Shown: positions 1-6,593, counted from the first letter of the stretch. The stretch is 12,413 bases of DNA from Candidatus Methanoplasma sp. (GCA_031288985.1 JAITQH010000013.1:1-12413); one strand, 5' to 3'. Numbers and translations are program-made. The notes: generated by a model from the letters alone, not told the origin.

Positions 1-5
1 TGGAC

Positions 6-407
6 ATGTGGTTGATGACTCGGATAAAGGACGTGGACGACGTGCTGGACGGATTCATGGGCAACGCCGAGAAGCTTCTGATACCGTATCACACCCTGAA
101 ACACACGGGCGACCTCAGAGACGTGATCGACATCTCGGACTGCTGCATGCCGACGATATTCTCGGACAACGGGCAGGCGAAGTGCTTCAAAGGGAGCGCC
201 GAGATCGGACGCGTCCTGAAGGAGATGGAGTCCGTGCGTTTTCCGAGGGCCGTTGTCTTTGACGCGGACAATTCGATATCCCCGGACGATTGGTCGCACA
301 TTTACGAGAGACATCCCGGCACGATCCCGTTCTTGGGTTCCTGCCGCAACGCCGATGCCCTGAAGAGCATCGGCTTCGAGGACGTCATCGCCGCTCCGTG
401 CCTCTGA
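6..407 (+). CDS. Unrecognised protein, possibly 5'-truncated by the window edge
   Basis: I do not recognise this family. The frame codes for about 133 residues ending in TGA at 405-407 and is still open at the window edge (bases 3-5 read GAC), so the ATG at 6 may be internal and the gene may begin outside the window. A second in-frame ATG lies at 15; neither has a clear Shine-Dalgarno. The sequence looks protein-like: a mixed alpha/beta pattern, a hydrophobic strand AVVFDAD near residue 83, cysteines at C46, C47, C59, C112 and C132, no membrane segment and no signal peptide. Its last 23 bases overlap tail to tail with the end of the minus-strand flavoprotein gene. No function is offered. Confidence 0.6.
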   Translation: MWLMTRIKDVDDVLDGFMGNAEKLLIPYHTLKHTGDLRDVIDISDCCMPTIFSDNGQAKCFKGSAEIGRVLKEMESVRFPRAVVFDADNSISPDDWSHIYERHPGTIPFLGSCRNADALKSIGFEDVIAAPCL

Positions 408-936
408 ACCCGTCCGCGACCCTGCGGCCGAACTCCGCCGCCTGCGTCTCGGCATCCGTTATCAGGGCGCGGTCCGTGCCCGGAAAGCATGTGTCGCCGG
501 CCCAGCTCATTCCTGCGGTCGCGGCGAAGGATCTTATCACGGTCAGCGTGTTTCCGAAGTTCGGCGCGGCGCTTCCTCCGCACAGCATGCCCGCCGCATA
601 TCCTCCGCCTTCCTTCCTGTGGTGCCACAGAGGCTGGAACCTGTCTATCGCAGTCTTAAGCATTGACGATGGGCCGCTGAAGCGCACGGGGGCCGCCATC
701 ACGAGAAGGTCGCACTCCTCCAACATGCCGTAGACTGGGGTCATGCCGTCTGATATGACGCACCCGTCCGACGAACGGCATTGTTCGCAGCCGGTGCAGT
801 GCCCGATATCGAGTCCGAGAAGGAACAGCTCGCAGACATCCCATCCTTCCTTCTCCAGAGATGCAGAGAATGCGCCGCACATAGCCGTCGTGAATCCGCC
901 GCGCCTGCCTCCTCCGTTGAGCACCAGTGCCTTCAC
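385..936 (-). CDS. NAD(P)H-dependent FMN reductase / iron-sulfur flavoprotein family
   Basis: A 183-residue flavodoxin-fold protein expected to bind FMN and carry out electron transfer or quinone/FMN reduction in the cytoplasm. It opens VKALVLNGGGRRGGFT, the phosphate-binding loop that in the family usually reads LxGSPRxxGNT. It then has CTGCEQC followed by C59, giving C47-x2-C50-x2-C53-x5-C59, which fits the compact Cys motif of iron-sulfur flavoproteins. DLLVMAAPVRFSGPSSMLKTAIDR (residues 76-99) is the typical FMN-side segment. The frame runs open far upstream, but I place the start at GTG 936 because a TATA element at 961-967 lies about 28 nt upstream, giving a leaderless message; a TTG at 948 is the alternative. 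Whether it truly holds an Fe-S cluster or only shares the Cys motif cannot be told from sequence. Confidence 0.85.
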   Translation of the reverse strand: MKALVLNGGGRRGGFTTAMCGAFSASLEKEGWDVCELFLLGLDIGHCTGCEQCRSSDGCVISDGMTPVYGMLEECDLLVMAAPVRFSGPSSMLKTAIDRFQPLWHHRKEGGGYAAGMLCGGSAAPNFGNTLTVIRSFAATAGMSWAGDTCFPGTDRALITDAETQAAEFGRRVADGFRGTERR

Positions 937-960
937 GCTCCTGCGCAAGGGGTGTATTGT

Positions 961-967
961 TTTATAT
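961..967. promoter_or_regulatory. Shared TATA element of the divergent flavoprotein/egsA promoter
   Basis: TTTATAT on the plus strand reads ATATAAA on the minus strand. Its centre (964) is about 28 nt from the flavoprotein GTG (936) and about 33 nt from the egsA ATG (997). No other good TATA-like sequence is visible in the 60 bp between the two starts, so one element may serve both directions. Confidence 0.6.
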
Positions 968-996
968 GTTCCGTGCAATTGAGGGATGATTGGAGG

Positions 997-2124
997 ATGA
1001 AATTGGACGAATTCGTCAAATTTAAAGAGATGGATTTCCCGCGCAGCGTTCTGTTGGGCCATGACGCCATACTGCGTGTGGCCGATCTGTGCAAGTCCCT
1101 CCATTTTGGGAAGACAGGCATCATCGTCACCGGCGAAGAGACATACCGCGCCGCAGGCAAAACAGTGGAAGACCTTGTCTCGGAAAAGTATGACGTGAAC
1201 GTGGTCAATGTCGGAAACGCCACAATAGAGAATGTGAACGCGGTCTGTTCGACGGTAAAGGAACAGAAGGCGAAATTCATATTGGCCGTCGGCGGCGGCA
1301 GCAAGATAGACATCGCAAAGATGGCCGCCAAGAAGGCGAACGTCCCCTATGTGAGCATACCGACCTCCGTCGCCCACGACGGCATAGCTTCCGACCGCGC
1401 CTCGCTGAAATCCGACACGGGAGCCGTTTCCATGTCTGCGGTATCCCCCACCGGCCTGATAGCGGACACGAAGATCATCCACGCGGCCCCGTACCGCTAT
1501 CTGGCATCGGGATGCGCGGACGTGATATCCAATCTCACCGCGCTCATGGACTGGGAGCTTGCGAGAAGCTGCAAGAACGAAGAGTTCAGCAGTTCTGCGT
1601 ACTTCCTGGCGAAATATGCCGCAGACAACCTCATAGACAACAGCAAACAGATCAAAGAAGGCGGGGAGGAAAGAGTGTGGCGCGTCATGCGGCCCATCAT
1701 CGCATCCGGCATCTCCATGTGCGCCGCAGGCAGTTCGAGGCCGACAAGCGGATCCGAACACATGTTCTCCCACGTGCTTGACATGAAACACCTCGGAACG
1801 GGCCTCCACGGGGAGCAGTGCGGCGTCGGGGCGATAATGATGATGTATCTCCACGGAGGAGATTGGAGGCGCATACAGGATGCGCTTTGGAATATCGGCG
1901 CCCCTATAACCGCATCGGACCTGGGGCTGACGGACGACGAGGTCGTGGAAGCGCTGACGGAGTCGCACAGCATCAGACCTGACAGGTACACCATTCTCGG
2001 AGAGAACGGACTGACAAAGAAGGCGGCCGCCTCCGTCGCGAAGAAGACGGGAGTCATAGGCGCCCACAAGCCGCCGAGGGCCCCGAGGCAGAGGGGAAAG
2101 ACGACCGTCGGCTCAGAGGATTGA
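997..2124 (+). CDS. egsA: sn-Glycerol-1-phosphate dehydrogenase (NAD(P)+)
   Basis: Reduces dihydroxyacetone phosphate to sn-glycerol-1-phosphate, the stereospecific first step of archaeal membrane lipid synthesis (EC 1.1.1.261). The 375-residue protein has the nucleotide-binding AVGGGSKID at 97-105, the family signature PTSVAHDGIASD at 122-133, and candidate zinc ligands D174 (GCADVISN), H255 (SGSEH) and H271 (LHGEQ), matching the Asp/His/His triad of the related glycerol dehydrogenases. The start is ATG 997: it follows GGAGG immediately and lies about 33 nt from the TATA element at 961-967, so the leader is very short. The upstream in-frame extension to 781 runs through the opposing flavoprotein gene and is not believed. 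A basic C-terminal tail makes it slightly longer than the usual roughly 350 residues. UPF0179 follows after 1 nt. Confidence 0.95.
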   Translation: MKLDEFVKFKEMDFPRSVLLGHDAILRVADLCKSLHFGKTGIIVTGEETYRAAGKTVEDLVSEKYDVNVVNVGNATIENVNAVCSTVKEQKAKFILAVGGGSKIDIAKMAAKKANVPYVSIPTSVAHDGIASDRASLKSDTGAVSMSAVSPTGLIADTKIIHAAPYRYLASGCADVISNLTALMDWELARSCKNEEFSSSAYFLAKYAADNLIDNSKQIKEGGEERVWRVMRPIIASGISMCAAGSSRPTSGSEHMFSHVLDMKHLGTGLHGEQCGVGAIMMMYLHGGDWRRIQDALWNIGAPITASDLGLTDDEVVEALTESHSIRPDRYTILGENGLTKKAAASVAKKTGVIGAHKPPRAPRQRGKTTVGSED

Positions 2125-2125
2125 G

Positions 2126-2548
2126 ATGGTCGCAATCACGCTCATCAGCGATTCGCTGGCCGAGACGGGGAAAAGGTTCTATTTTCTGGGCCCCCAGCCC
2201 GAATGCGAGGCCTGCAAGCTCAGAGGCGCATGCCTTAATCTGTCGCAGGGCTCCATGTACGTAATAAGGGGTGTTCGGCCTCAGACCCACGAATGCGCCC
2301 TGAACGAGGGGCTCGTCAGGGCCGTGGAGATCGAAAAGGCGCCGACGGCCGTCGTCATCCCGAAGAGGTCGGCCATCGAAGGGAGTTTGATAACTTTGCG
2401 GCCGTACGACTGCGGGCAGATGCGCTGCGCCAACTATTCGGGATGCCATCCCGTCTGCATGGAAGGCGGGAAGTACTCCGTGTTGGAAGTCGCAGGGGAT
2501 GTGGAATGCCTTGCGGGTGAGAAGGTCGTCTCCGCCAAGATCCTGTGA
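2126..2548 (+). CDS. UPF0179 family protein, cysteine-rich
   Basis: A 140-residue protein of the archaeal UPF0179 family, whose function is not established. It has nine cysteines: C27, C30 and C36 in ECEACKLRGAC, C57, C96, C101, C107, C111 and C128. The spacing suggests a metal or Fe-S site, but that is inference. The N-terminal part (MVAITLISDSLAETGKRFYF) is a beta strand-rich region typical of the family. The start is ATG 2126, one base after the egsA TGA, with GAGG at 2116-2119 as a Shine-Dalgarno, so it is almost certainly co-transcribed and perhaps translationally coupled with egsA. Its TGA abuts the purC stop on the other strand within a TGATCA. Confidence 0.85.
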   Translation: MVAITLISDSLAETGKRFYFLGPQPECEACKLRGACLNLSQGSMYVIRGVRPQTHECALNEGLVRAVEIEKAPTAVVIPKRSAIEGSLITLRPYDCGQMRCANYSGCHPVCMEGGKYSVLEVAGDVECLAGEKVVSAKIL

Positions 2549-3451
2549 TCAGAACTTCTCTCCGGTTATCCTCTCATACATGCTGACGTAAAGAGCGCTC
2601 ACCTTCTCTATGATGTCTTCGGGCAGCGCGGGTATGGCCGGGTCGGCGAACCCTTTCTCTCTGGCCTCCGTCAGCTTCCTGTGGTACCCGATGTCGCGAT
2701 AGTACTGACGGACGAACTCCTTGGAAAGCTCCACTATGTTGCCTTTCCCGTATTCCTCCGCGTCCCACCATCTGTCCTCGTCCAAAGTGCCGAATGTGTC
2801 CAGGACCATCAGCTTGCGATCCCTGTCATAACCGAATTCCTTCTTTCCGTCGCAATGGATGAGGTTGCGCTTGGCCGCCTCCCTGTCGATGATCCCGTCT
2901 ATTCTGAGGACGGTCTCCTTTATCTCCTCGTACTCGCGGTCGGACAGCCCCGCCATCTTCTTGGCTTCGGCGTCCGTGAGGTTCGTGTCGTGCTCCTCCA
3001 GCTTAGTCGTGGATTCAATGTAAGGCGTCGGGAGCTTCTCTCCGTATTTCACTTCATGCCCTTTCGGGAACCCCAGCTGCTCCGCCGTGATCTTTCCTGC
3101 CCTGACCCTGTCGAGCAGCGATCCCGCGGCATAGTGTCTGCAGATCACTTCCAGCGGTATGAGGTAATTCACCGTGCCGCCGTTGATGCTGTCGTAGTCG
3201 CGTATGACGTCGACCCTTTCCACCCTCATCCTGTCTTTCGCCGGCTCGCTTATGAAGTGGTTGCGGATGCCGTTCTCGGAGAGGATCCCGAACCAATACT
3301 TCGCCGTTCTGCAAAGCGTCTCGCCTTTGTGAGGTATTTTGGACGGGATTATGTTGTCGAATACGGAGATGTTGTCCGTATAGGCGAATTCCAGAGTCTC
3401 GTCGTCAACAAGGTAGACCTCCTTTACCTTTCCTGTCATAAGGTGTCGCAT
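2549..3451 (-). CDS. purC: Phosphoribosylaminoimidazole-succinocarboxamide synthase (SAICAR synthetase)
   Basis: Joins aspartate to CAIR using ATP to make SAICAR in de novo purine synthesis (EC 6.3.2.6). The 300-residue protein shows the N-terminal GKVKEVY nucleotide-binding hairpin (7-13), the PurC signature PLEVICRHYAAGSLLDR (99-115), TKLEEHDTN (about 149-157), DGKKEFGYD (201-209; family form DxKxEFG) and LDTFGTLDEDRWW (about 217-229; the family usually has TPDSxRxW here). It is of the longer type (about 300 residues, as in yeast) rather than the roughly 240-residue bacterial form. ATG 3451 is chosen over ATG 3439 because GAAGG precedes it. It is the last gene of the nadM-pncC-thiF-like-purC operon, 17 nt after the E1-like gene. 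Its stop shares TGATCA with the convergent UPF0179 gene. Confidence 0.95.
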   Translation of the reverse strand: MRHLMTGKVKEVYLVDDETLEFAYTDNISVFDNIIPSKIPHKGETLCRTAKYWFGILSENGIRNHFISEPAKDRMRVERVDVIRDYDSINGGTVNYLIPLEVICRHYAAGSLLDRVRAGKITAEQLGFPKGHEVKYGEKLPTPYIESTTKLEEHDTNLTDAEAKKMAGLSDREYEEIKETVLRIDGIIDREAAKRNLIHCDGKKEFGYDRDRKLMVLDTFGTLDEDRWWDAEEYGKGNIVELSKEFVRQYYRDIGYHRKLTEAREKGFADPAIPALPEDIIEKVSALYVSMYERITGEKF

Positions 3452-3468
3452 ACGCCTTCATGCCTCCA

Positions 3469-4185
3469 TCACGTATTAACGATTTTCGAGCAGATAGGAC
3501 ACTGCACATCCCTGGCGACGTCCACGACCTCGAACGAGTTGCTCGTAAGATCCGCGGTGAACAGTTTTCCTATGAGGGGTTCTCCGACGCCGGTTATCAG
3601 CTTTATGACCTCTGCGGCCTCGGCTGCGCCTATGAACGACACCGCCGCGCCGACCGACGGCAGCACGGGCCGCTTCTCCACGGCCTTCAGAAGGCAGTCC
3701 AAACAAGGCGTCTTCCCGGGAACGACGACCGTGACCTGCCCGTGAAACCCTATGACTCCCGCGTGCACGAGCGTTTTGCCGCTCCTCACGGCGTATCTGC
3801 TGATCTCTTTCCTTGCGGGTATGTTGTCAAGACAGTCGACGAGTATGTCGGAGCCGCCCAGAACCGCCTCCGCGTTGTCGGTGGTCACCTTCTCGGGATG
3901 GAATCTCACATCGATGTTGGGATTCACGGATGCGAGCCATTCCGCCATCAGCTCTGCCTTCTTCCTTTCCTGCCCCATGCGGTATATGAATTGTCTGTTC
4001 AGGTTCGACGGAGCGGGCACGTCTCCGTCGGCGATGACAAGATGCCCCACGCCTGCGGATGCCAGAGCCGTGAGGACATTCGTGCCCAAGCCCCCGCATC
4101 CCACTACGCCTACGCGTGCGTCGCTCAGTTTTTTCTGTCCGTCCTCTCCGAAGATTATAAGCTGTCTTTCGTATCTTTGATTCAT
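3469..4185 (-). CDS. ThiF/MoeB/HesA-family E1-like adenylyltransferase
   Basis: Expected to adenylate the C-terminal glycine of a ubiquitin-like sulfur carrier (ThiS, MoaD or a SAMP-like protein) using ATP. The 238-residue protein carries the Rossmann loop GCGGLGT (29-35), ADGD (52-55), the NLNRQF arginine finger region (61-66), LVDCLDN (115-121) and two zinc-binding pairs, C161-x2-C164 and C229-x2-C232. After CLDC there is no cysteine in the crossover region (KRPVLPSVGAAVSFIGA), where many relatives keep one, so a thioester or persulfide step may be missing. ATG 4185 overlaps the pncC stop as ATGA, indicating coupling. No sulfur-carrier gene is visible in the window, so the partner is unknown; MoeB-like and HesA-like roles cannot be separated. 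Confidence 0.88.
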   Translation of the reverse strand: MNQRYERQLIIFGEDGQKKLSDARVGVVGCGGLGTNVLTALASAGVGHLVIADGDVPAPSNLNRQFIYRMGQERKKAELMAEWLASVNPNIDVRFHPEKVTTDNAEAVLGGSDILVDCLDNIPARKEISRYAVRSGKTLVHAGVIGFHGQVTVVVPGKTPCLDCLLKAVEKRPVLPSVGAAVSFIGAAEAAEVIKLITGVGEPLIGKLFTADLTSNSFEVVDVARDVQCPICSKIVNT

Positions 4186-4676
4186 GGTAGATCACTCACA
4201 AATTCCGACAGCAGCCTCAACGCATGCCATACGGATCCTTCTCTGACGCGGCCTCTGTCTCCGGGGATGCGAAATTCTCTCGCCTCTGTATTTTTCCCGT
4301 CGGAAACGGCTATGAAGACAGTTCCCACCGCCTTCTGCGGCGTAGCTCCCTCCGGCCCCGCTATTCCCGTGACCGCAACCGAGAGATCCGACCCGAACGC
4401 TTCCGCCGCGCCCTCCGCCATCTCCTTTGCGGCCTCCGCACTCACGGCGCCGAATTGTTCCAAGATCTTACGGTCGACGCCCAGCACCTTCTCTTTGGAG
4501 CCGTAGGAATATACGACCGCCCCGCCGAGAAAGAACTTGGACGCGCCGGGCGCATCGGTGAGGGCGCCCCCGAGAAGCCCGCCGGTGCATGATTCCGCCG
4601 TCGAGAGGGTGTATCTTCCCGTCAGAAGGGAAGTGGCCTCGGCGGCGGCGGACCTGATGTCAAAATCCTCCGTCAT
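4182..4676 (-). CDS. pncC: Nicotinamide-nucleotide amidohydrolase, stand-alone CinA C-terminal domain
   Basis: Predicted to deamidate NMN to nicotinate mononucleotide and ammonia (EC 3.5.1.42). The 164-residue protein is a stand-alone CinA C-terminal domain with no N-terminal MoaB/CinA domain. It has AESCTGG (27-33) with the putative nucleophile S29, YSYGSKEKVLGV (56-67) with K61 in the conserved lysine position, and AVTGIAGPEGATPQKAVGTV (101-120). ATG 4676 is preceded by a GGTG-containing Shine-Dalgarno and lies 10 nt after the nadM stop; its own stop overlaps the next gene start. The location beside nadM supports an NMN-related role over the older 'competence/damage-inducible' label. Confidence 0.9.
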   Translation of the reverse strand: MTEDFDIRSAAAEATSLLTGRYTLSTAESCTGGLLGGALTDAPGASKFFLGGAVVYSYGSKEKVLGVDRKILEQFGAVSAEAAKEMAEGAAEAFGSDLSVAVTGIAGPEGATPQKAVGTVFIAVSDGKNTEAREFRIPGDRGRVREGSVWHALRLLSEFVSDLP

Positions 4677-4686
4677 GATCGCACCG

Positions 4687-5217
4687 TCAGTCTGTGCCGG
4701 ATATCTCTTTGAGGCGCTCCGCCCCGGATATCTCGTCGATTATGCGCGCCGCGGCGGAGGGCACCAGGCCGCGCCAGTCCCCGTCGGCCGCCATCTTTTC
4801 TCTGACTGCGGTCCCGGAATAAAGCTCGCGGTTGTAAAGCGGAGAGTCCTTCACGGCGTATCCCGCCTCGCTGAAGAGGCGCCTCGTCAAAGGGTTGTTG
4901 CTGTATACCTTGGAGAACGGAGGAGACATGGTCTTTACCTGATAGACCCAAAGGGAATACCTGTTGAGATCCTCGATCGGCACGATGAAGTAATTGGATA
5001 TGCCCTCTTCGCGGAGGGACTCGTCTATCATGAGATACCTTTCCCCCGCCGTGAAGGGATTGTTCCTCTCGTGGGAGTACTGCGCGCTTCCGATGCCTAT
5101 CGTGATGTGGTCCGATTCCGCCGCGCATTTCTTTATGACTTCCATATGGCCTTTGTGGATGGGCTGAAACCTGCCTATGATCAGCGAATAGTTGCTGAAG
5201 TTGTGTCCTGAGGCCAT
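4687..5217 (-). CDS. nadM: Archaeal nicotinamide-nucleotide adenylyltransferase
   Basis: Transfers AMP from ATP to NMN (and probably nicotinate mononucleotide) to make NAD (EC 2.7.7.1). The 176-residue protein has the nucleotidyltransferase HxGH motif in GRFQPIHKGH (15-24), the archaeal NadM segment SAQYSHERNNPFTAGER (44-60), SNNP (106-109) and the second nucleotide-binding motif YSGTAVRE (133-140; family form ISGTxIR). These, with the length, are typical of archaeal NadM rather than bacterial NadD. ATG 5217 fits a leaderless start because a weak TATA-like box lies about 27 nt upstream. It is the first gene of the four-gene minus-strand operon and is followed after 10 nt by pncC, which uses the same substrate. 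Confidence 0.95.
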   Translation of the reverse strand: MASGHNFSNYSLIIGRFQPIHKGHMEVIKKCAAESDHITIGIGSAQYSHERNNPFTAGERYLMIDESLREEGISNYFIVPIEDLNRYSLWVYQVKTMSPPFSKVYSNNPLTRRLFSEAGYAVKDSPLYNRELYSGTAVREKMAADGDWRGLVPSAAARIIDEISGAERLKEISGTD

Positions 5218-5240
5218 GCTCCCGTATTGGAGAACGGAGG

Positions 5241-5247
5241 TAAAAGT
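5241..5247 (-). promoter_or_regulatory. Weak TATA-like box of nadM
   Basis: Minus-strand ACTTTTA, centred about 27 nt upstream of the nadM ATG (5217). It is a poor match to a TATA box and is assigned mainly by spacing, which agrees with the other leaderless genes here. Confidence 0.35.
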
Positions 5248-5311
5248 ACTTTCTGCTTTGCCGGTATGAACGGATGACGCGCCGACCCGTGATCTTTTTT
5301 GTGCATGGGCA

Positions 5312-6064
5312 TCATATTACGTCCTCGAACGCCAGTCTGAAACAGCGTTCGAGCGCGACTCCTTCGGCGTTTATGGAGAAGTTGGCCTGCCACAGCTCGA
5401 CCCCCGCTTCCACGCTCCTCTCCACCGCAGATCTGACGTTCTCGTCGCCGTCGGTCTTCTTCGGCGCCCTGAAGCCGGGATTGTCGTAAACGAAGACTGT
5501 CAGCAGGATCGCCCTTTGGCGGTCCCTGAGGCTGTCGGCCAGCCCCGTTATGTGCCTTATGAGCCTGTCCGTATTGGTAAGCGGCAGGGCCTTCTTTCTC
5601 TTCACATGGGAAGGGTGCTCCGTCTGCAGGATCTGGAGCGGGGTCTTCACCTCCAAGAACACGTCCCCGACAAGAAAATCCAGCTTAGAGGATCCCAGGA
5701 ACTGCTCGCGGCGCACTTCGGTGCATTCTCCCACCATGTCGGAAAGGCCTCCGTTGAGGATGTAGTGCTCCACATAGCGGTTGACCGCGTTCTGGTTTAT
5801 CCCGATCCATGACTTTTTCCCGTCCTCCGGACGATCCAATGATATCGCTTCGACGGTGAACCGCGTCTTGCGAAGCGGGTCGGAAGACCTTGACAGAAGG
5901 CAGGGCCTTCCGTCGAGCTCGATGTCTCCCACCCTTCCCGTGGCGGGGCAGTGGCATGGGCATGCGCCGTCCTCCGTTTCGACCGTCATCGTGAACCTGC
6001 TGTCGCGCCGGATTATTACTCCTTCTTCCAAAGGTGTTCTGAAAATGAATCGGGACGCGGTCAT
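5312..6064 (-). CDS. sfsA: SfsA-family DNA/RNA nuclease (divergent)
   Basis: A member of the SfsA family, first named for sugar fermentation stimulation; it has a nucleic-acid-binding N-terminal barrel and a PD-(D/E)xK nuclease-like domain. In the 250 residues I see CPCHCPATGRVGDI (35-48; family form aHxPNtGRl), RKTRF (65-69), WIGINQNAVNRYV (86-98) and the nuclease signature SSKLDF with D129, then FLEVK with E138 and K140. The expected Asn of the PNTG motif is Ala here, and two extra cysteines precede it. The frame extends 21 codons further upstream, but I choose ATG 6064 because the TATA box at 6088-6096 lies 28 nt away (leaderless). The cellular role is unsettled in this family, so the molecular function is inference. 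Confidence 0.82.
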   Translation of the reverse strand: MTASRFIFRTPLEEGVIIRRDSRFTMTVETEDGACPCHCPATGRVGDIELDGRPCLLSRSSDPLRKTRFTVEAISLDRPEDGKKSWIGINQNAVNRYVEHYILNGGLSDMVGECTEVRREQFLGSSKLDFLVGDVFLEVKTPLQILQTEHPSHVKRKKALPLTNTDRLIRHITGLADSLRDRQRAILLTVFVYDNPGFRAPKKTDGDENVRSAVERSVEAGVELWQANFSINAEGVALERCFRLAFEDVI

Positions 6065-6085
6065 GCACCCGCATCCGGGTGCATG
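6062..6085. repeat. Perfect inverted repeat covering the sfsA start codon
   Basis: CATGCACCC (6062-6070) and GGGTGCATG (6077-6085) are exact reverse complements separated by 6 nt. The site starts at the sfsA ATG and ends 2 nt short of the TATA box, the place where an archaeal repressor would block RNA polymerase. It could instead form a hairpin, but in a leaderless message most of it would not be transcribed. Confidence 0.6.
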
Positions 6086-6087
6086 TG

Positions 6088-6096
6088 AAATATGTT
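6088..6096 (-). promoter_or_regulatory. TATA box of sfsA
   Basis: Minus-strand AACATATTT, centred 28 nt upstream of ATG 6064, implying a leaderless transcript. Confidence 0.55.
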
Positions 6097-6104
6097 TTCG
6101 TCGG

Positions 6105-6147
6105 TTTGACGGGCCGCGCCTTCGCAATACGGCAAGAACCCGTCAAA
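6105..6147. repeat. Intergenic hairpin between the PNPOx-like gene and sfsA
   Basis: TTTGACGGG (6105-6113) and CCCGTCAAA (6139-6147) are exact reverse complements around a 25-nt loop that can add an inner CCG/CGG pairing. Two more G-C pairs extend the stem across a one-base bulge. A smaller TTCCG/CGGAA pair lies at 6153-6168. These follow the stop of the PNPOx-like gene and precede the sfsA promoter. No T-run follows, so it is not a classic intrinsic terminator. The rest of this 115-bp gap holds nothing else I can name. Confidence 0.45.
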
Positions 6148-6179
6148 ACCTGTTCCGTCGATGCGGAAAACTGTTTGCG

Positions 6180-6593
6180 TCAGGCGGGAGTCGCGTCGGC
6201 GGATCTGTTCGGTCCGAGGATCAGCGTGGTCTTTTCGATCACGATCTCGTACAGATCGAACCCGGGCGACTCATCGGACATAAAATGCGGCGCCCTGAAG
6301 GCCAGGCCGTCCTTTATGTCCTCAAAGTTGACCTCGCTCCGCCGCACAACGCCGACCCCTTTGACAAAGGGGCCGGGACCCGACGGTATGCCGGCAAACG
6401 CAACCTTGTTGCCGTATTCGGTATCTGATTTTTCTTTTCTGTCTTTCTCTGAAGGAAACAGGATAACCCCGGGCCTGTTAGAATCCCAATGCACGTTGAG
6501 AAGTCTCACATTGGGCTGCCCGTCGACCGAAGTCGCCAATGCAATCCAAAGAGTCCCCTCGAGCGCACTCAACAGCAATTCTTTGTTCTCCAT
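6180..6593 (-). CDS. Pyridoxamine 5'-phosphate oxidase-like split-barrel flavoprotein
   Basis: A 137-residue protein of the FMN-binding split-barrel (PNPOx-like) superfamily. Features are the opening LWIALATSVDGQPNVRLLNVHW (15-36, the usual strand with G-x-PxxR), PGVILFPSEKDRKEKSD (41-57) and NKVAFAGIP (62-70), then VKGVGVVRRS (78-87), all in the order seen for this fold. The real substrate is not predictable; many such proteins bind FMN, F420 or heme and are not vitamin B6 enzymes. ATG 6593 is chosen over the longer frame to 6647 because the TATA box at 6636-6644 lies about 47 nt upstream and GGGGA (6601-6605) forms a Shine-Dalgarno with 7-nt spacing, giving a roughly 20-nt leader. It appears to be transcribed alone. 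Confidence 0.82.
   Translation of the reverse strand: MENKELLLSALEGTLWIALATSVDGQPNVRLLNVHWDSNRPGVILFPSEKDRKEKSDTEYGNKVAFAGIPSGPGPFVKGVGVVRRSEVNFEDIKDGLAFRAPHFMSDESPGFDLYEIVIEKTTLILGPNRSADATPA

Noticed and set aside
781..996. 72-codon N-terminal extension of egsA
   Set aside because: It overlaps the flavoprotein gene and lacks family similarity; ATG 997 fits the family start, the GGAGG and the TATA box.
937..2067. Upstream extension of the flavoprotein frame on the minus strand, up to 560 codons
   Set aside because: It runs antisense through egsA with an implausible Arg/His/Tyr-rich composition; the flavodoxin motif begins at the GTG at 936, next to a TATA box.
2681..3745. 354-codon plus-strand frame opposite purC and the E1-like gene
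   Set aside because: It spans two well-supported genes on the other strand and has no recognisable motif.
6065..6179. Possible tRNA or small RNA gene in the hairpin-rich gap
   Set aside because: The stems do not form a cloverleaf and there is no T-arm GGTTCAAATCC-like sequence, so I list only hairpins.
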